Assembly (NCBI RefSeq): GCF_001679005.1
Contig: NZ_LXTW01000034.1
Coordinates: forward strand, 12,531 to 76,530
Source of the DNA: Moraxella nonliquefaciens
GTDB taxonomy: Bacteria; Pseudomonadota; Gammaproteobacteria; Pseudomonadales; Moraxellaceae
Direction: 5' to 3'
Length of the DNA: 64,000 nucleotides
Positions 52,519 to 61,337 of this stretch are shown here, piece after piece; position 1 is the stretch's first letter; each line of letters begins with the position of its first letter. Under the pieces are notes generated by a model, which made no database searches, was not told where the DNA came from, and saw nothing but the letters and a program-made list of their open reading frames with translations. A program made the translations under genes and the position numbers.

Positions 52519-53361
52519 ATGAAATTAGCATTTGATGATTTTTTAAATAGCATGTCAGAAACAAATGCCACTTTGGATTATTTTACTGACTTTGATAAAG
52601 TAAAAAAGAATGTCGCTCAAATTGAGATTAAATTAAATCAACTGAATTATTTGTTAGGCAAAGATGATTTGGCACAAGCCGTTTATGAACTATATGCAGA
52701 ATGTCCAAATGCGTTTTGTGTTTTAGAGATATTGATTGCAGTTAGGCAAAAAGAACAAAAGAAAACGCTGGATGAAAAAGGTCAAGTGGTGGTATTAAAC
52801 AGCTACTTTAAATCGGCGGATAAAATTATAGATTTTCTTAAAAATACAGGACTTGCCAATATATTTAGAGACAGAAATATCAAGAACTTGGTTGATTATG
52901 TGTTTGGCATTGAAGTAGGCTTGGATACCAATGCTCGTAAAAATCGTGGCGGAGACAATATGTCAAAAGCTGTTCAATCGTTATTTGACCGTGCTGGCAT
53001 TTATTATAAAAAGGAAGTTAGAAATACCATTTTTACAGACATTGAAAGTTTGGGAGCTGATGTTAAACAATTTGATTTTGTCATCAAAACAAAAATCAAA
53101 ACCTATGTGATTGAAACCAATTATTATAATGGTGGTGGATCAAAATTAAATGAAGTTGCCAGAGCTTATACCGATGTTGCACCGAAAATAAATCAGTATC
53201 CACAGTATGAGTTTGTTTGGATTACCGATGGGCAAGGGTGGAAAACTGCCAAAAATAAATTACAAGAAGCCTATATTCATATTCCCTCCGTTTATAATTT
53301 ATACACTTTGCAAAGTTTTATTGAACAGATAAATAGTGAAGGTGTTATAAGGGATTGGTAA
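52519..53361 (+). CDS. mboIR: GATC-specific type II restriction endonuclease (MboI/DpnII-like)
   Basis: 280 residues from ATG 52519, one base after the methylase stop; ten in-frame codons upstream lie inside the methylase gene and were dropped. It is recognisable as the DpnII/MboI family by YFTDFDKVKKNVAQIE, NLVDYVFGIEVGLDTNARKN, and the C-terminal nuclease core FDFVIKTKIKTYVIETNYY (PD-(D/E)xK-like), followed by GGGSKLNE and FVWITDGQGW. It cleaves unmethylated GATC. Very tight spacing indicates translational coupling to the methylase gene. The reading frame is intact, so the system is probably functional. Confidence 0.9.
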   Translation: MKLAFDDFLNSMSETNATLDYFTDFDKVKKNVAQIEIKLNQLNYLLGKDDLAQAVYELYAECPNAFCVLEILIAVRQKEQKKTLDEKGQVVVLNSYFKSADKIIDFLKNTGLANIFRDRNIKNLVDYVFGIEVGLDTNARKNRGGDNMSKAVQSLFDRAGIYYKKEVRNTIFTDIESLGADVKQFDFVIKTKIKTYVIETNYYNGGGSKLNEVARAYTDVAPKINQYPQYEFVWITDGQGWKTAKNKLQEAYIHIPSVYNLYTLQSFIEQINSEGVIRDW

Positions 53362-53362
53362 A

Positions 53363-54184
53363 ATGGGACTAAATCCTTATTTTGAAGCAAGTGATCAAAC
53401 CTTTAATATCTACCAAGGTAATTGTATTGATATCATGTCGCATTTTCAGAGCAATTCCATAGATATGATATTTGCCGATCCGCCTTATTTTTTATCCAAT
53501 GGTGGATTAACTTTTAAAAATGGCATCATCCAATCGGTTAATAAAGGCGAATGGGATACAAATGACAATGAAAACAGTATTTACAATTTTAATCATGAAT
53601 GGATAGCACAATCCAGACGATTATTAAAAGACAATGGAACCATTTGGATAAGTGGCACACACCATAATATTTTTACCGTTGGTCAATTATTAAAAGAAAA
53701 TAACTTTAAAATATTAAATATAATCACTTGGGAAAAACCCAATCCACCACCTAATTTTTCTTGTCGTTATTTTACCCATTCGAGTGAATGGATAATTTGG
53801 GCAAGAAAGCATTCTAAGATGCCACATTATTTTGATTATGATTTGATGAAAAAATTAAATGGTGATAAACAAGCCAAAGATGTTTGGCGATTGCCTGCCG
53901 TAAGCAAATGGGAAAAAGAGCAAGGCAAACACCCAACGCAAAAACCTCTTGGGTTATTATCTCGGATCATCTTGGCAAGCACTAAAAAAGGTAACATGGT
54001 ACTAGATCCTTTTTCAGGTTCTAGTACCACAGGTATTGCAGCAACCATTTTGGGTAGGCAATTTATCGGCATTGATAAAGAATTGGAATTTTTGGAATTA
54101 TCAAAAAGGCGTTATCACGCAATTACGCCCAAATCAAAATATGAATTTAAACAAAAAATTCGTGAGCAGATTAGTTTGGTGTAA
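53363..54184 (+). CDS. mboIC: Second GATC-type adenine methyltransferase (M.MboIC/DpnA-like)
   Basis: 273 residues, starting one base after the endonuclease stop. It is a beta-group amino-methyltransferase: DPPYFLSNGG occurs early (about residue 38) and the SAM motif VLDPFSGSSTTG late (about 213), the reverse of the D12 order. It is closest in layout to DpnA, which also methylates single-stranded DNA and protects incoming DNA during transformation in pneumococcus. HPTQKP precedes the SAM motif as usual. Moraxella is often naturally competent, so a similar protective role is possible (inference). A short gap of seven bases separates it from the convergent deacetylase gene. Confidence 0.88.
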   Translation: MGLNPYFEASDQTFNIYQGNCIDIMSHFQSNSIDMIFADPPYFLSNGGLTFKNGIIQSVNKGEWDTNDNENSIYNFNHEWIAQSRRLLKDNGTIWISGTHHNIFTVGQLLKENNFKILNIITWEKPNPPPNFSCRYFTHSSEWIIWARKHSKMPHYFDYDLMKKLNGDKQAKDVWRLPAVSKWEKEQGKHPTQKPLGLLSRIILASTKKGNMVLDPFSGSSTTGIAATILGRQFIGIDKELEFLELSKRRYHAITPKSKYEFKQKIREQISLV

Positions 54185-54191
54185 AGGCACT

Positions 54192-55097
54192 TTAAGATGT
54201 CATTAACCCCAAAACCACCCCAAACACCCCACAATGAGCCGCCACCACCGTCTCAATGTCAGGTGAATAGCCCCCACCCATGACAACAGCGACAGGGATG
54301 CCCACCTTGTGTGCGGTGGTAAGTACCATCTTATCTCGCTCATAGCAACCTGCCATGCTAAGCGATAATTTACCCAGTTTATCCGTCGCCAGCACATCCA
54401 CGCCTGCCTGATAAAATAGCATGTCAGGGTCAAACTCACGGATAATCTTGGGCAAAGTCTCACCCAGCATCGTCAAATATGCTTCATCACCTGTGCTGTC
54501 ATCAAGCTCTATATCTAGGTCGGACGATGGTTTGATAAAGGGATAGTTCTTTTTGCCGTGCATGCTAAACACAAAGACAGCAGGGTTATTTGCCATGATG
54601 GAGGCATTGCCATTGCCTTGATGCACATCCAAATCCACGCTCAAAATGCGTTTGGCTTGCCCTCGTGCTAAGAGCAGATTGCTCGCCACGCACACGTCAT
54701 TAAACACACAAAATCCCTCACCATGGTCAGCAAATCCGTGGTGCGTACCACCTGATACCGACAAAGAGATGCCGTATTCTTTGGCGTATAAGGCACATTC
54801 GTAAGTGGCGTGCGTAATGTAGCGTTCTCGCTTAATAAGACTGGCGGACATGGGCAGACCGATTTTACGAATCTCTTTGTCCGTGAGCGTGCCTGTTTTT
54901 AATTTGTGCCAATAATCAGCGGTGTGCGTGCTTAGAATCTCTTGTTCTGATAACAGCTCGGGATGAAATAAATTATCTTGCGTGATGATGCCATCGGTAA
55001 GCAGTTTTTTGGGGATTAGGTCGTATTTTGCCATGGGAAAGCGGTGAGAGACTGGCAGAGAATGACAAAATAAGGGCGAATAAGCAATTTTTAGCAT
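54192..55097 (-). CDS. Histone deacetylase/AcuC-family zinc hydrolase
   Basis: 301 residues of the class II HDAC-like superfamily. Active-site segments are GGTHHGFADHGEGFCVFND (the His pair), VDLDVHQGNGN (Asp/His zinc ligands) and the second zinc Asp in YQAGVDVLATD. The final GGGYSPDIE supplies the catalytic Tyr equivalent. Bacterial members deacetylate proteins, polyamines or acetoin-related substrates; this one lacks any signal peptide and cannot be assigned further. Its start is 3 bp after the YbjN-domain gene on the same strand, so the two form an operon. Confidence 0.88.
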   Translation of the reverse strand: MLKIAYSPLFCHSLPVSHRFPMAKYDLIPKKLLTDGIITQDNLFHPELLSEQEILSTHTADYWHKLKTGTLTDKEIRKIGLPMSASLIKRERYITHATYECALYAKEYGISLSVSGGTHHGFADHGEGFCVFNDVCVASNLLLARGQAKRILSVDLDVHQGNGNASIMANNPAVFVFSMHGKKNYPFIKPSSDLDIELDDSTGDEAYLTMLGETLPKIIREFDPDMLFYQAGVDVLATDKLGKLSLSMAGCYERDKMVLTTAHKVGIPVAVVMGGGYSPDIETVVAAHCGVFGVVLGLMTS

Positions 55098-55100
55098 GGT

Positions 55101-55763
55101 TTACTGAGCGGTATGCGTGGGTAGAAAAAACGTCCGCTTTTCATTATTCACAACCGTTTTTATCTCATCATCTGTGTCCATATAATCGCCTGCAAACTGG
55201 CTTGGCTCATCATCTGCCAACACAAGCATCATGATGCCCTGAGCCACTTTGGTCAATCCTGCCAAAACTTGTAGATAACAAGCCAGTAATTGATCAGTTA
55301 AAGGGGTAAATTCTGCATCAAAAGCAATCTTGGCACGCACCTCACCGTCAGCAGGGTCAAGCTCAATTCCGCCAAAACTGATGTTCATATTTATCTTGGC
55401 AATCTCCATAAGCATGGCGGTATAATGACTGACAGGCACGCCATCATCTAGTATACCAAATACCGAAACAAGCTGATTGTCTTCGTTGATACGAAACACG
55501 CACGTCCAGTCGTTCTCACGGTCGGTAAAGCCCATGATAAGATGATGTGTGTGTCCACCGTCATCGGGTGGGCGGTGGTTGTATTTCCAATCTTGTTTGT
55601 CAAGCCATGCCATGATGTCACGGGTTATGGGGCGTGATGTGAGCTTGGTGGTGGGGACGGTTAGGATTTGTTTGGGTTTAGCGGTTTTTGGGGTGTCTGT
55701 TGGTTTATCTGTCCCTGTGTTGGGGTTGGATTTTTTAAATAGACTTTTGATTTTTTTAAACAT
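55101..55763 (-). CDS. YbjN-domain protein
   Basis: 220 residues. A basic N-terminus (MFKKIKSLFKKSNP) and Thr/Pro/Lys-rich linker precede a domain from about residue 45 with the YbjN pattern: LTSRPITRDIMAWLDKQDW, TCVFRINEDNQLVSVFG, AMLMEIAKINMNISFGG, and RAKIAFDAEFTPLTD. The fold resembles type III secretion chaperones; YbjN itself is a regulator of stress and motility traits in E. coli. It is the first gene of a two-gene unit with the deacetylase-like gene. The function here is unknown. Confidence 0.72.
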   Translation of the reverse strand: MFKKIKSLFKKSNPNTGTDKPTDTPKTAKPKQILTVPTTKLTSRPITRDIMAWLDKQDWKYNHRPPDDGGHTHHLIMGFTDRENDWTCVFRINEDNQLVSVFGILDDGVPVSHYTAMLMEIAKINMNISFGGIELDPADGEVRAKIAFDAEFTPLTDQLLACYLQVLAGLTKVAQGIMMLVLADDEPSQFAGDYMDTDDEIKTVVNNEKRTFFLPTHTAQ

Positions 55764-55901
55764 AAAGTTGCCTTGGTTGTATTTTAAAGAGTGATATTTT
55801 AAGAATTAGCATAACAAAACATAAGGGAATTAAAAAGCATTATTTGGGGTTTTTGAGGATTTTTCAATTTGACAAATTTTAACAAGGCATATTTTAAATC
55901 A

Positions 55902-56306
55902 TCATTTACTTGCTGTTAAATACTGTGGTGCAGGTAACCAAAATGACTTATCATAACGATAATGGTCGGTGCAGTCCACGATGATGATACTGTCCTGCTT
56001 TTTATGCCAAATAAAATGTAGCACCATATCAGACGTGTGATAATGCCCCGTTGGGCTTAGGCGATAGGACGGTATGCCAATGTGATAATGCCATAGATGA
56101 TTGGTGTAGGTATAGGTATAATTGGGGTCGGTTGGCGATAGATTTCGCCAAGACGGACTGATTTTACCTTTATAATGACAAAAAACGGCATGGTCAAATC
56201 CGTATCGCTCAACCAAATAAATAAAATCCACAATCGCATTTTGTAAATTGGGCGGAAAATTAGGATATTCTTTTACAAATTCATCGCCAAGTAAAATATC
56301 GGTCAT
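55902..56306 (-). CDS. 134-aa protein of unknown function, possible toxin-like partner
   Basis: Compact soluble protein beginning MTDILLGDEFVKEYPNFPPN. It has a conserved-looking core of aromatic and histidine residues: NHLWHYHIGIPSYR, YHTSDMVLHFIWH, and SIIIVDCTDHYRYD. The beta-strand-rich C-terminal half and size are reminiscent of RelE/YafO-like mRNA interferase toxins, but no catalytic pattern can be matched with confidence. It lies 44 bp downstream of a 79-codon gene on the same strand, an arrangement like antitoxin-toxin pairs. This is a hypothesis; the gene is otherwise a hypothetical protein. Confidence 0.55.
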   Translation of the reverse strand: MTDILLGDEFVKEYPNFPPNLQNAIVDFIYLVERYGFDHAVFCHYKGKISPSWRNLSPTDPNYTYTYTNHLWHYHIGIPSYRLSPTGHYHTSDMVLHFIWHKKQDSIIIVDCTDHYRYDKSFWLPAPQYLTASK

Positions 56307-56350
56307 AAAAAAGCCCTGTTTGTCATCAGGGCGTATTATATCAGGATTGT

Positions 56351-56590
56351 TTAGGCATGGTTAATTTGTTTGGCACGGTTTAATAAAAACGCATGAATTT
56401 GTGATTTTTCCAGCCCTTTTGGCAAAGCAACCCTATCAGCATGAATGGCTTTATCCATACGCTGTCGGTCTAAGGCAATGGGCGAGTAATCGTCCGTCAT
56501 ATGTTTATCATAATAATATGCCACGATAGACGTGCATACATATTGATGATGTACGGCATGGGTATTGTCAATGATAGGGGTAAATAACAT
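56351..56590 (-). CDS. Small protein of unknown function upstream of the 134-aa gene
   Basis: 79 residues if started at ATG 56590; an ATG at 56500 would give 49 residues. The C-terminal half (SPIALDRQRMDKAIHADRVA and GLEKSQIHAFLLNRAKQI) is helical and basic, as in many small antitoxins, whereas the N-terminal half is His/Tyr-rich and less protein-like. No clear ribosome site decides the start. It probably forms a unit with the 134-aa gene. No family was recognised. Confidence 0.45.
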   Translation of the reverse strand: MLFTPIIDNTHAVHHQYVCTSIVAYYYDKHMTDDYSPIALDRQRMDKAIHADRVALPKGLEKSQIHAFLLNRAKQINHA

Positions 56591-56726
56591 GAAAAACTCA
56601 TAAATACTATGCAGTAATGCATATTTTAAACATTTTTAACTGATAACACAAGTTATCATTTTTAATCCCACAAAACAATCATCATTTTTGCCGTCATCAT
56701 TCAAATTTTTCCCAAAATTTGTTATG

Positions 56727-56754
56727 ATAATGCTTTAAATATAATGCTTTAAAT
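56727..56754 (+). repeat. 14-bp perfect tandem duplication in the ccmA promoter region
   Basis: ATAATGCTTTAAAT occurs twice head to tail. Its junction creates TATAAT at 56740-56745, 23 bp before the ccmA start, so the repeat may form or double the -10 box. Confidence 0.85.
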
Positions 56755-56767
56755 CAAAAATAACCCC

Positions 56768-57370
56768 ATGAACCATTTAGCAATTTTACAACTCCATCAA
56801 GTCGCCATTGGACGGGGTGATTTTATCTTATGCAATGATGTCAATCTTACCCTACATGCAGGCGATGTGTGTCATCTGGTCGGTGAAAATGGACTGGGCA
56901 AGACCACTTTACTAAACCAAATTTCAGGACTGTTGCCCGTCACACATGGCACGATAACCAAATCCCCTCTTGTGTACATCGCCCATCAGCTTGGCATCAG
57001 CCCTGCTTTGACCGTCGCCCAGAATTTACGCTTTTTGTTGTCTTTGTATGACATACAGGCGGACGATGACATGCTAGACACCGCCCTTGACATGGTTGGA
57101 TTATATGGCTTGGGCAACACTTCTAGCGTTTGGCTCTCAGCAGGACAAAAAAGACGCATTGGGCTGGCACGGCTATTTATCATGACCCCCAACCATGCCC
57201 CTTTGTGGCTACTTGATGAACCCTTGACTGCCCTAGACATGACGATGGTCGCCAAACTAGAAAAGCGTATTGGGGACTTTGCAAATACAGGCGGAGCAGT
57301 ACTTGCCACAAGTCATCAAGCCATGCAAGGAGCAAACTGCATATTGGACTTGACGGAGTTTGCCCTATGA
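56768..57370 (+). CDS. ccmA: Heme exporter ATP-binding protein CcmA
   Basis: 200 residues, the typical size of CcmA. ATPase motifs: Walker A GENGLGKTTLL (about residues 38-48), the signature LSAGQKRRIGLARL, Walker B LWLLDEPLTALD, and an H-loop ATSHQAM. With CcmB and CcmC it releases haem from CcmE during cytochrome c maturation. The last codon overlaps the ccmB start (ATGA), so the two are coupled. No ccmC, D, E, F, G or H gene follows; the next gene is apbE. Confidence 0.93.
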   Translation: MNHLAILQLHQVAIGRGDFILCNDVNLTLHAGDVCHLVGENGLGKTTLLNQISGLLPVTHGTITKSPLVYIAHQLGISPALTVAQNLRFLLSLYDIQADDDMLDTALDMVGLYGLGNTSSVWLSAGQKRRIGLARLFIMTPNHAPLWLLDEPLTALDMTMVAKLEKRIGDFANTGGAVLATSHQAMQGANCILDLTEFAL

Positions 57371-58026
57371 GAGTTTTATTACAAAGAGAATGGCACATCA
57401 AATGTCAAGGAGCGATACAATGGCTCTACCCTTTGGTGCTGTTTTTACTCATCATGACGCTGTTTCCCTTAGCCATCGGAGCAGAACCTACAATACTCTT
57501 ACGCCTTGCCACCTCTGCGGTATGGATAGCGGTACTATTATCGCTGGTCATGGGCATAGAAGAGCTGTTTCGTCCTGATTTTGATAATGGCACGCTCGCT
57601 CAGCTTATCGTCTCAGACTCGTCCCTAGCGGTATGGATAGCGGTACGTTTGGCACTACATTGGCTGTTTAGTGCAGCTCTTGTGGCGATATTGTCATTTT
57701 TGGCGATACCATTATTTGGCTTGCCTGTGGGTGATATGCTCATGCTTTTTGCATCCATCATGGTCGGCTCGCCCATGTTACTGATGCTCTCTGCCATCGC
57801 AAGTTCACTCACACTCACCCTAAAAAATGGGGCAGCACTTGTACCACTCATTGCCCTACCCATGCAACTGCCTGTACTCATCTTTGCCACCGGGGCAGTA
57901 GATTTATATGCCACAGGGTTAAACGGCTTACCCATTCTTGCCATGCTTGGGGCAGGCAGTATCTTGGCGGTCATGATAACACCATTTGTGATTGCAGGGA
58001 TTTTGAAGATGGCGTGGGCGACTTGA
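57367..58026 (+). CDS. ccmB: Heme exporter permease CcmB
   Basis: 219 residues with six hydrophobic segments, matching the 220-residue CcmB family. Conserved parts are the amphipathic start RVLLQREWHIKCQGA, the LFRPDFDNGTLAQLI loop, and GSPMLLMLSAIASSLTL. It is the membrane partner of CcmA, whose gene it overlaps by four bases. It is followed by a 129-bp gap and apbE, whose product is a flavin transferase for membrane enzymes. The other ccm genes are presumably elsewhere on the chromosome. Confidence 0.92.
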   Translation: MRVLLQREWHIKCQGAIQWLYPLVLFLLIMTLFPLAIGAEPTILLRLATSAVWIAVLLSLVMGIEELFRPDFDNGTLAQLIVSDSSLAVWIAVRLALHWLFSAALVAILSFLAIPLFGLPVGDMLMLFASIMVGSPMLLMLSAIASSLTLTLKNGAALVPLIALPMQLPVLIFATGAVDLYATGLNGLPILAMLGAGSILAVMITPFVIAGILKMAWAT

Positions 58027-58155
58027 TGGCTTTATGCCCTACCATTACACCAAAAAACGTCATGAATCTTGTGATGATGAACAGGATCATTTTAAGTCAG
58101 CCAACTCTATGCTAAAATAACCAAAATCCAACACAACCACGCCAAACTACCAACC

Positions 58156-59202
58156 ATGAAACCATCAAATTTTATCATTTGTGTCGCTGCCCTGCCCATC
58201 ATTGCTTGCACCCCCACCCTGCCATCTACCACGTACCAAAAGATAGATGGGCAGACGATGGGAACGAGTTATCATATCACCTTTGAGATGCCAGATGGGG
58301 CAAATGGTGATGAGATACAAGCAAGTATAGATGCTCGCCTCGATGAGATTAATAACAGCATGTCCACTTATCAAGATAACAGCACCATCAATAAATTCAA
58401 CGCCCTAAATGCAGGACAAACCATACAAATAGACCCCAACTTTATCAAAGTCTTATCCGACAGCCGACTTATCTATGAAAAATCACATCACAGCTTTGAC
58501 CCAACCGTCCATGCACTTGTGGAGCTTTGGGGTTTTGGGGCAAAGATGAGTGTAGAACGCTTACAAAATCCCCCTACCCAAGCTGAAATCCTAGCCGTAC
58601 GTAACACCATCGGACTTGATAAAATCGTACTAAATGGCAATGAATTATCAAAAACCACAGACGGTGTGGGACTTGACTTCTCAGCAATTGCCAAAGGCTA
58701 TGGCGTGGATATGATAGCAGACATCCTAAAATCCAAATACAACATTAACAACTATATGGTAGAGATTGGTGGCGAGATTGCCACAAATGGCGTAAACGAT
58801 AAAGGGCTACCATGGACGCTTGCCATTGACAAACCCATCATGGGCAGTACCGCCACAAACCGTGAGATTATGACCACTGTTACCTTATCAGGAAAAAGCA
58901 TGGCAACCAGTGGCAATTACCGCAACTCACTTGATTATGATGGCAAAACATACAGCCATACCATCAACCCCCATACGGCAGCCCCTGTCATTGGTGGCGT
59001 GCCGAGTGTTACGGTCATCGCTGACACCACAGCAGTGGCAGACGGTTGGGCAACCGCCTTGACCGCCATCGCCCAAGATGATGCCATCAAATTGGCAGAC
59101 CAAAATAACATCATCGCCTTATTCATCACCAAAGACGGCGACAACTGGCAAATTCACAAAAGCCAAGCCTTTATCGCCTTTGAAGCACAGGGCAAAAATT
59201 AA
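58156..59202 (+). CDS. apbE: FAD:protein FMN transferase, lipoprotein
   Basis: 348 residues. The lipoprotein signal MKPSNFIICVAALPIIAC has lipobox IIAC (Cys18). The ApbE core contains GQTMGTSYHITF, DFSAIAKGYGVDMIAD, YMVEIGGEIATNG, TSGNYRNS and the metal-binding YSHTINPHTAAPV. The enzyme attaches FMN to Thr residues of periplasmic-facing subunits such as NqrB, NqrC or RnfG; none of those genes is in the window. It ends with the usual ADGWATALTAI segment. It is a single gene or loosely linked to ccmAB. Confidence 0.93.
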   Translation: MKPSNFIICVAALPIIACTPTLPSTTYQKIDGQTMGTSYHITFEMPDGANGDEIQASIDARLDEINNSMSTYQDNSTINKFNALNAGQTIQIDPNFIKVLSDSRLIYEKSHHSFDPTVHALVELWGFGAKMSVERLQNPPTQAEILAVRNTIGLDKIVLNGNELSKTTDGVGLDFSAIAKGYGVDMIADILKSKYNINNYMVEIGGEIATNGVNDKGLPWTLAIDKPIMGSTATNREIMTTVTLSGKSMATSGNYRNSLDYDGKTYSHTINPHTAAPVIGGVPSVTVIADTTAVADGWATALTAIAQDDAIKLADQNNIIALFITKDGDNWQIHKSQAFIAFEAQGKN

Positions 59203-59278
59203 CCATCAAATCTTTAAGCATTGTCTTTAAAAACTCATCAATTTACATTACAATAGCATCAAACATTTAAGGATAATC

Positions 59279-59716
59279 ATGAGCACATTCTCGCCCAGCC
59301 CCCAATTTACCAAACGTTGGCACACCATCCCTACCGCCATCAAAAACGCCTTTCATCAAGAGCTCGATGACATCATTGACATGCTTCACGGTAGCACCCC
59401 CGCTCATGAATTTGAATTCAACCATGCTGATTTTGGGCAAACCCTTGCAGATTTATTTCTTATTCATCAAGATGACACACCCATCCCTGCTCGCATCATT
59501 CATAACTTAGAGACGCCTCAAGCGCCATTTAGTCAAACATCTACCCCCACCCAAAGGTTACACCCCAAGGATTTGGATGCCTTAGAGACACGCATTACAG
59601 ACAAATTAAGCAAACAGATTGACGACTTTTTGGGAGAACACATGGCACAAGTTTCTGACGATTTAAAAGGCTGGCTAAAAACCGCCTTAAAAAACGAACT
59701 TGCCAACCACCAATAA
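59279..59716 (+). CDS. 145-aa protein of unknown function upstream of the monooxygenase gene
   Basis: Soluble, mostly helical. An N-terminal helix region (IKNAFHQELDDIIDMLHG, residues 20-38) is followed by a Pro/Thr-rich linker and a C-terminal amphipathic helix (DALETRITDKLSKQIDDFLG and SDDLKGWLKTALKNEL). The ribosome site AAGGATAATC precedes the ATG. It lies 26 bp before the UbiH/UbiM-type gene, so co-expression is likely. No family was recognised; conservation in relatives is only a guess. Confidence 0.6.
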   Translation: MSTFSPSPQFTKRWHTIPTAIKNAFHQELDDIIDMLHGSTPAHEFEFNHADFGQTLADLFLIHQDDTPIPARIIHNLETPQAPFSQTSTPTQRLHPKDLDALETRITDKLSKQIDDFLGEHMAQVSDDLKGWLKTALKNELANHQ

Positions 59717-59742
59717 TCCACTCATCCATCATAAGGCCTATC

Positions 59743-60936
59743 ATGAATACAACACACAGCGACATCATCATCATCGGAGCAGGTCCTGCTGGGCTTGCTT
59801 TTTCACGGCATTTTAAGGGTACAGATTTGACCGTAACCATCATTGAAAAATCTCCCCTAAATGACATCGCAAACCCTGCCTATGATGGTCGTGAGATTGC
59901 CCTAACGCACCGCTCTCGTGAGATTATGCTGGATTTGGGGGCATGGCAACGCATGGCTGATGATGAAATTTATAAACTGGCTGATGCTAAGGTGTATAAT
60001 GGCGATTTTAATTATGCCCTACATTTTAAAGTGCCAAAAGATTTAAAACTGTTAAGCAGTATTGACCGTTTGGGTAATCTCATCTCAAACCACAATATCA
60101 GACAAGCCTTTTATGATGAAGTTAAGGACTTACCCAATGTCAATATCCTAACCGAACAATCCGTCCTAGACATCAAAACCAACAACCAAAAAGCAGAGGT
60201 TATCCTAGCAGATGGTCGCACCCTAAGCGCCAATCTACTCATTGGAGCGGACAGTCGTCTGTCCTTTGTACGCAAAAAACTCGGTATTGGAGCGGAGATG
60301 AACGACTTTGGGAGAACAGTCATCGTCTTTCGGGTATCACACCCTTTATCCAACGAAGCAACTGCCAGAGAATGTTTTTTGCATGGCAGAACACTTGCCT
60401 TATTACCCTTACATGAGCATTTGACCAACTGCGTCATCACACTAGATAACACCCAAGCTAATAGCCTACTTGCAATGACAGGTGATGAACTTGCCTTAGA
60501 GGTTCAGCGTATGATGGATGATCGCTTAGGCAAACTGACCTTAGCAGGCACAATACACCACTATCCACTCATGGGTGTACATGCTAAGACTTTTGTATCC
60601 ACTCGCTCAGCTTTGGTCGGCGACAGTGCGGTAGGCATGCACCCTGTTACCGCCCATGGCTTCAACCTAGGCATCATGGGAGCAAATACTCTTGCTACGC
60701 TCATCCTAGACGCTCACGCCAAAGAGCAAGACATCGCAAGCCCTGCTTTGCTACAAAAATACAACCTTCGCCACCAAGCCCACACTCGCCCCTTATATCA
60801 TGGCACCAACTTAATGGTAGGCATGTTTACCGATGACAGTACGCCCATGCAAGTGGTGCGAGATTTGACCTTGCGAGTAAGTAATCACTTACCGCCTGTC
60901 AAACGTTGGATAGCAGGACAGCTGACAGGAAAATAA
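59743..60936 (+). CDS. ubiM: UbiH/UbiM-family FAD-dependent monooxygenase (ubiquinone biosynthesis)
   Basis: 397 residues. The FAD-binding start IIIIGAGPAGLAFS (residues 8-21), the middle LLIGADSRLSFVR and the second flavin motif ALVGDSAVGMHPVTAHGFNLG place it in the UbiH/F/I/L/M hydroxylase family. The segment AYDGREIALTHRSREIMLDL is like that of UbiM, the broad hydroxylase found in Neisseria and some other proteobacteria. UbiM assignment is tentative; UbiF or another ring hydroxylase remains possible. It hydroxylates the ubiquinone ring during coenzyme Q synthesis. It is co-directional with the preceding 145-aa gene. Confidence 0.8.
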   Translation: MNTTHSDIIIIGAGPAGLAFSRHFKGTDLTVTIIEKSPLNDIANPAYDGREIALTHRSREIMLDLGAWQRMADDEIYKLADAKVYNGDFNYALHFKVPKDLKLLSSIDRLGNLISNHNIRQAFYDEVKDLPNVNILTEQSVLDIKTNNQKAEVILADGRTLSANLLIGADSRLSFVRKKLGIGAEMNDFGRTVIVFRVSHPLSNEATARECFLHGRTLALLPLHEHLTNCVITLDNTQANSLLAMTGDELALEVQRMMDDRLGKLTLAGTIHHYPLMGVHAKTFVSTRSALVGDSAVGMHPVTAHGFNLGIMGANTLATLILDAHAKEQDIASPALLQKYNLRHQAHTRPLYHGTNLMVGMFTDDSTPMQVVRDLTLRVSNHLPPVKRWIAGQLTGK

Positions 60937-60961
60937 GCCATACCGCCATATCATCAAACTA

Positions 60962-60970
60962 TGTTATAAT
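60962..60970 (+). promoter_or_regulatory. Extended -10 promoter of the DUF2788 gene
   Basis: TGTTATAAT matches TGnTATAAT and lies 33 bp before the ATG at 61004. Confidence 0.55.
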
Positions 60971-61003
60971 GGCTTATTTTCATCCATTCACACAAGGTGT
61001 TTT

Positions 61004-61225
61004 ATGATTGTTGCCATCTCCGAAGGACTGATTGTCAAAATTGGAATGTATGGATTACTGCCTGCATTCATTGCCTTTTTGTTTTTTATCATGTGGGACA
61101 TGGCAAAAAGCACCAATGCAGGCAAGGCAGGGACATTTTGGATTTTTGTGGCGTTGGGGGCAGGCTTTGTCGGTTTTTTATTAAAAATCGTGATTGAATT
61201 TGTATTAAAAACGTGGTTCATCTAA
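61004..61225 (+). CDS. DUF2788 family small membrane protein
   Basis: 73 residues with two membrane helices (about 13-33, YGLLPAFIAFLFFIMWDMA, and about 45-66, WIFVALGAGFVGFLLKIVIE) joined by a short KSTNAGKAG loop. Size and the central AGKAGTFWIF stretch fit DUF2788 proteins of Moraxellaceae and Pseudomonas, whose role is unknown. It has its own extended -10 promoter and no operon partner. Confidence 0.7.
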   Translation: MIVAISEGLIVKIGMYGLLPAFIAFLFFIMWDMAKSTNAGKAGTFWIFVALGAGFVGFLLKIVIEFVLKTWFI

Positions 61226-61337
61226 GGCATCCATCCAAAATCCATGGGTCACATCCATCAAATTAGCATCACGCATTTAAAATCCCCACTTGACAAAGAC
61301 ATAATCCGCTTCTTACAACACAAACATGATTGAGACC

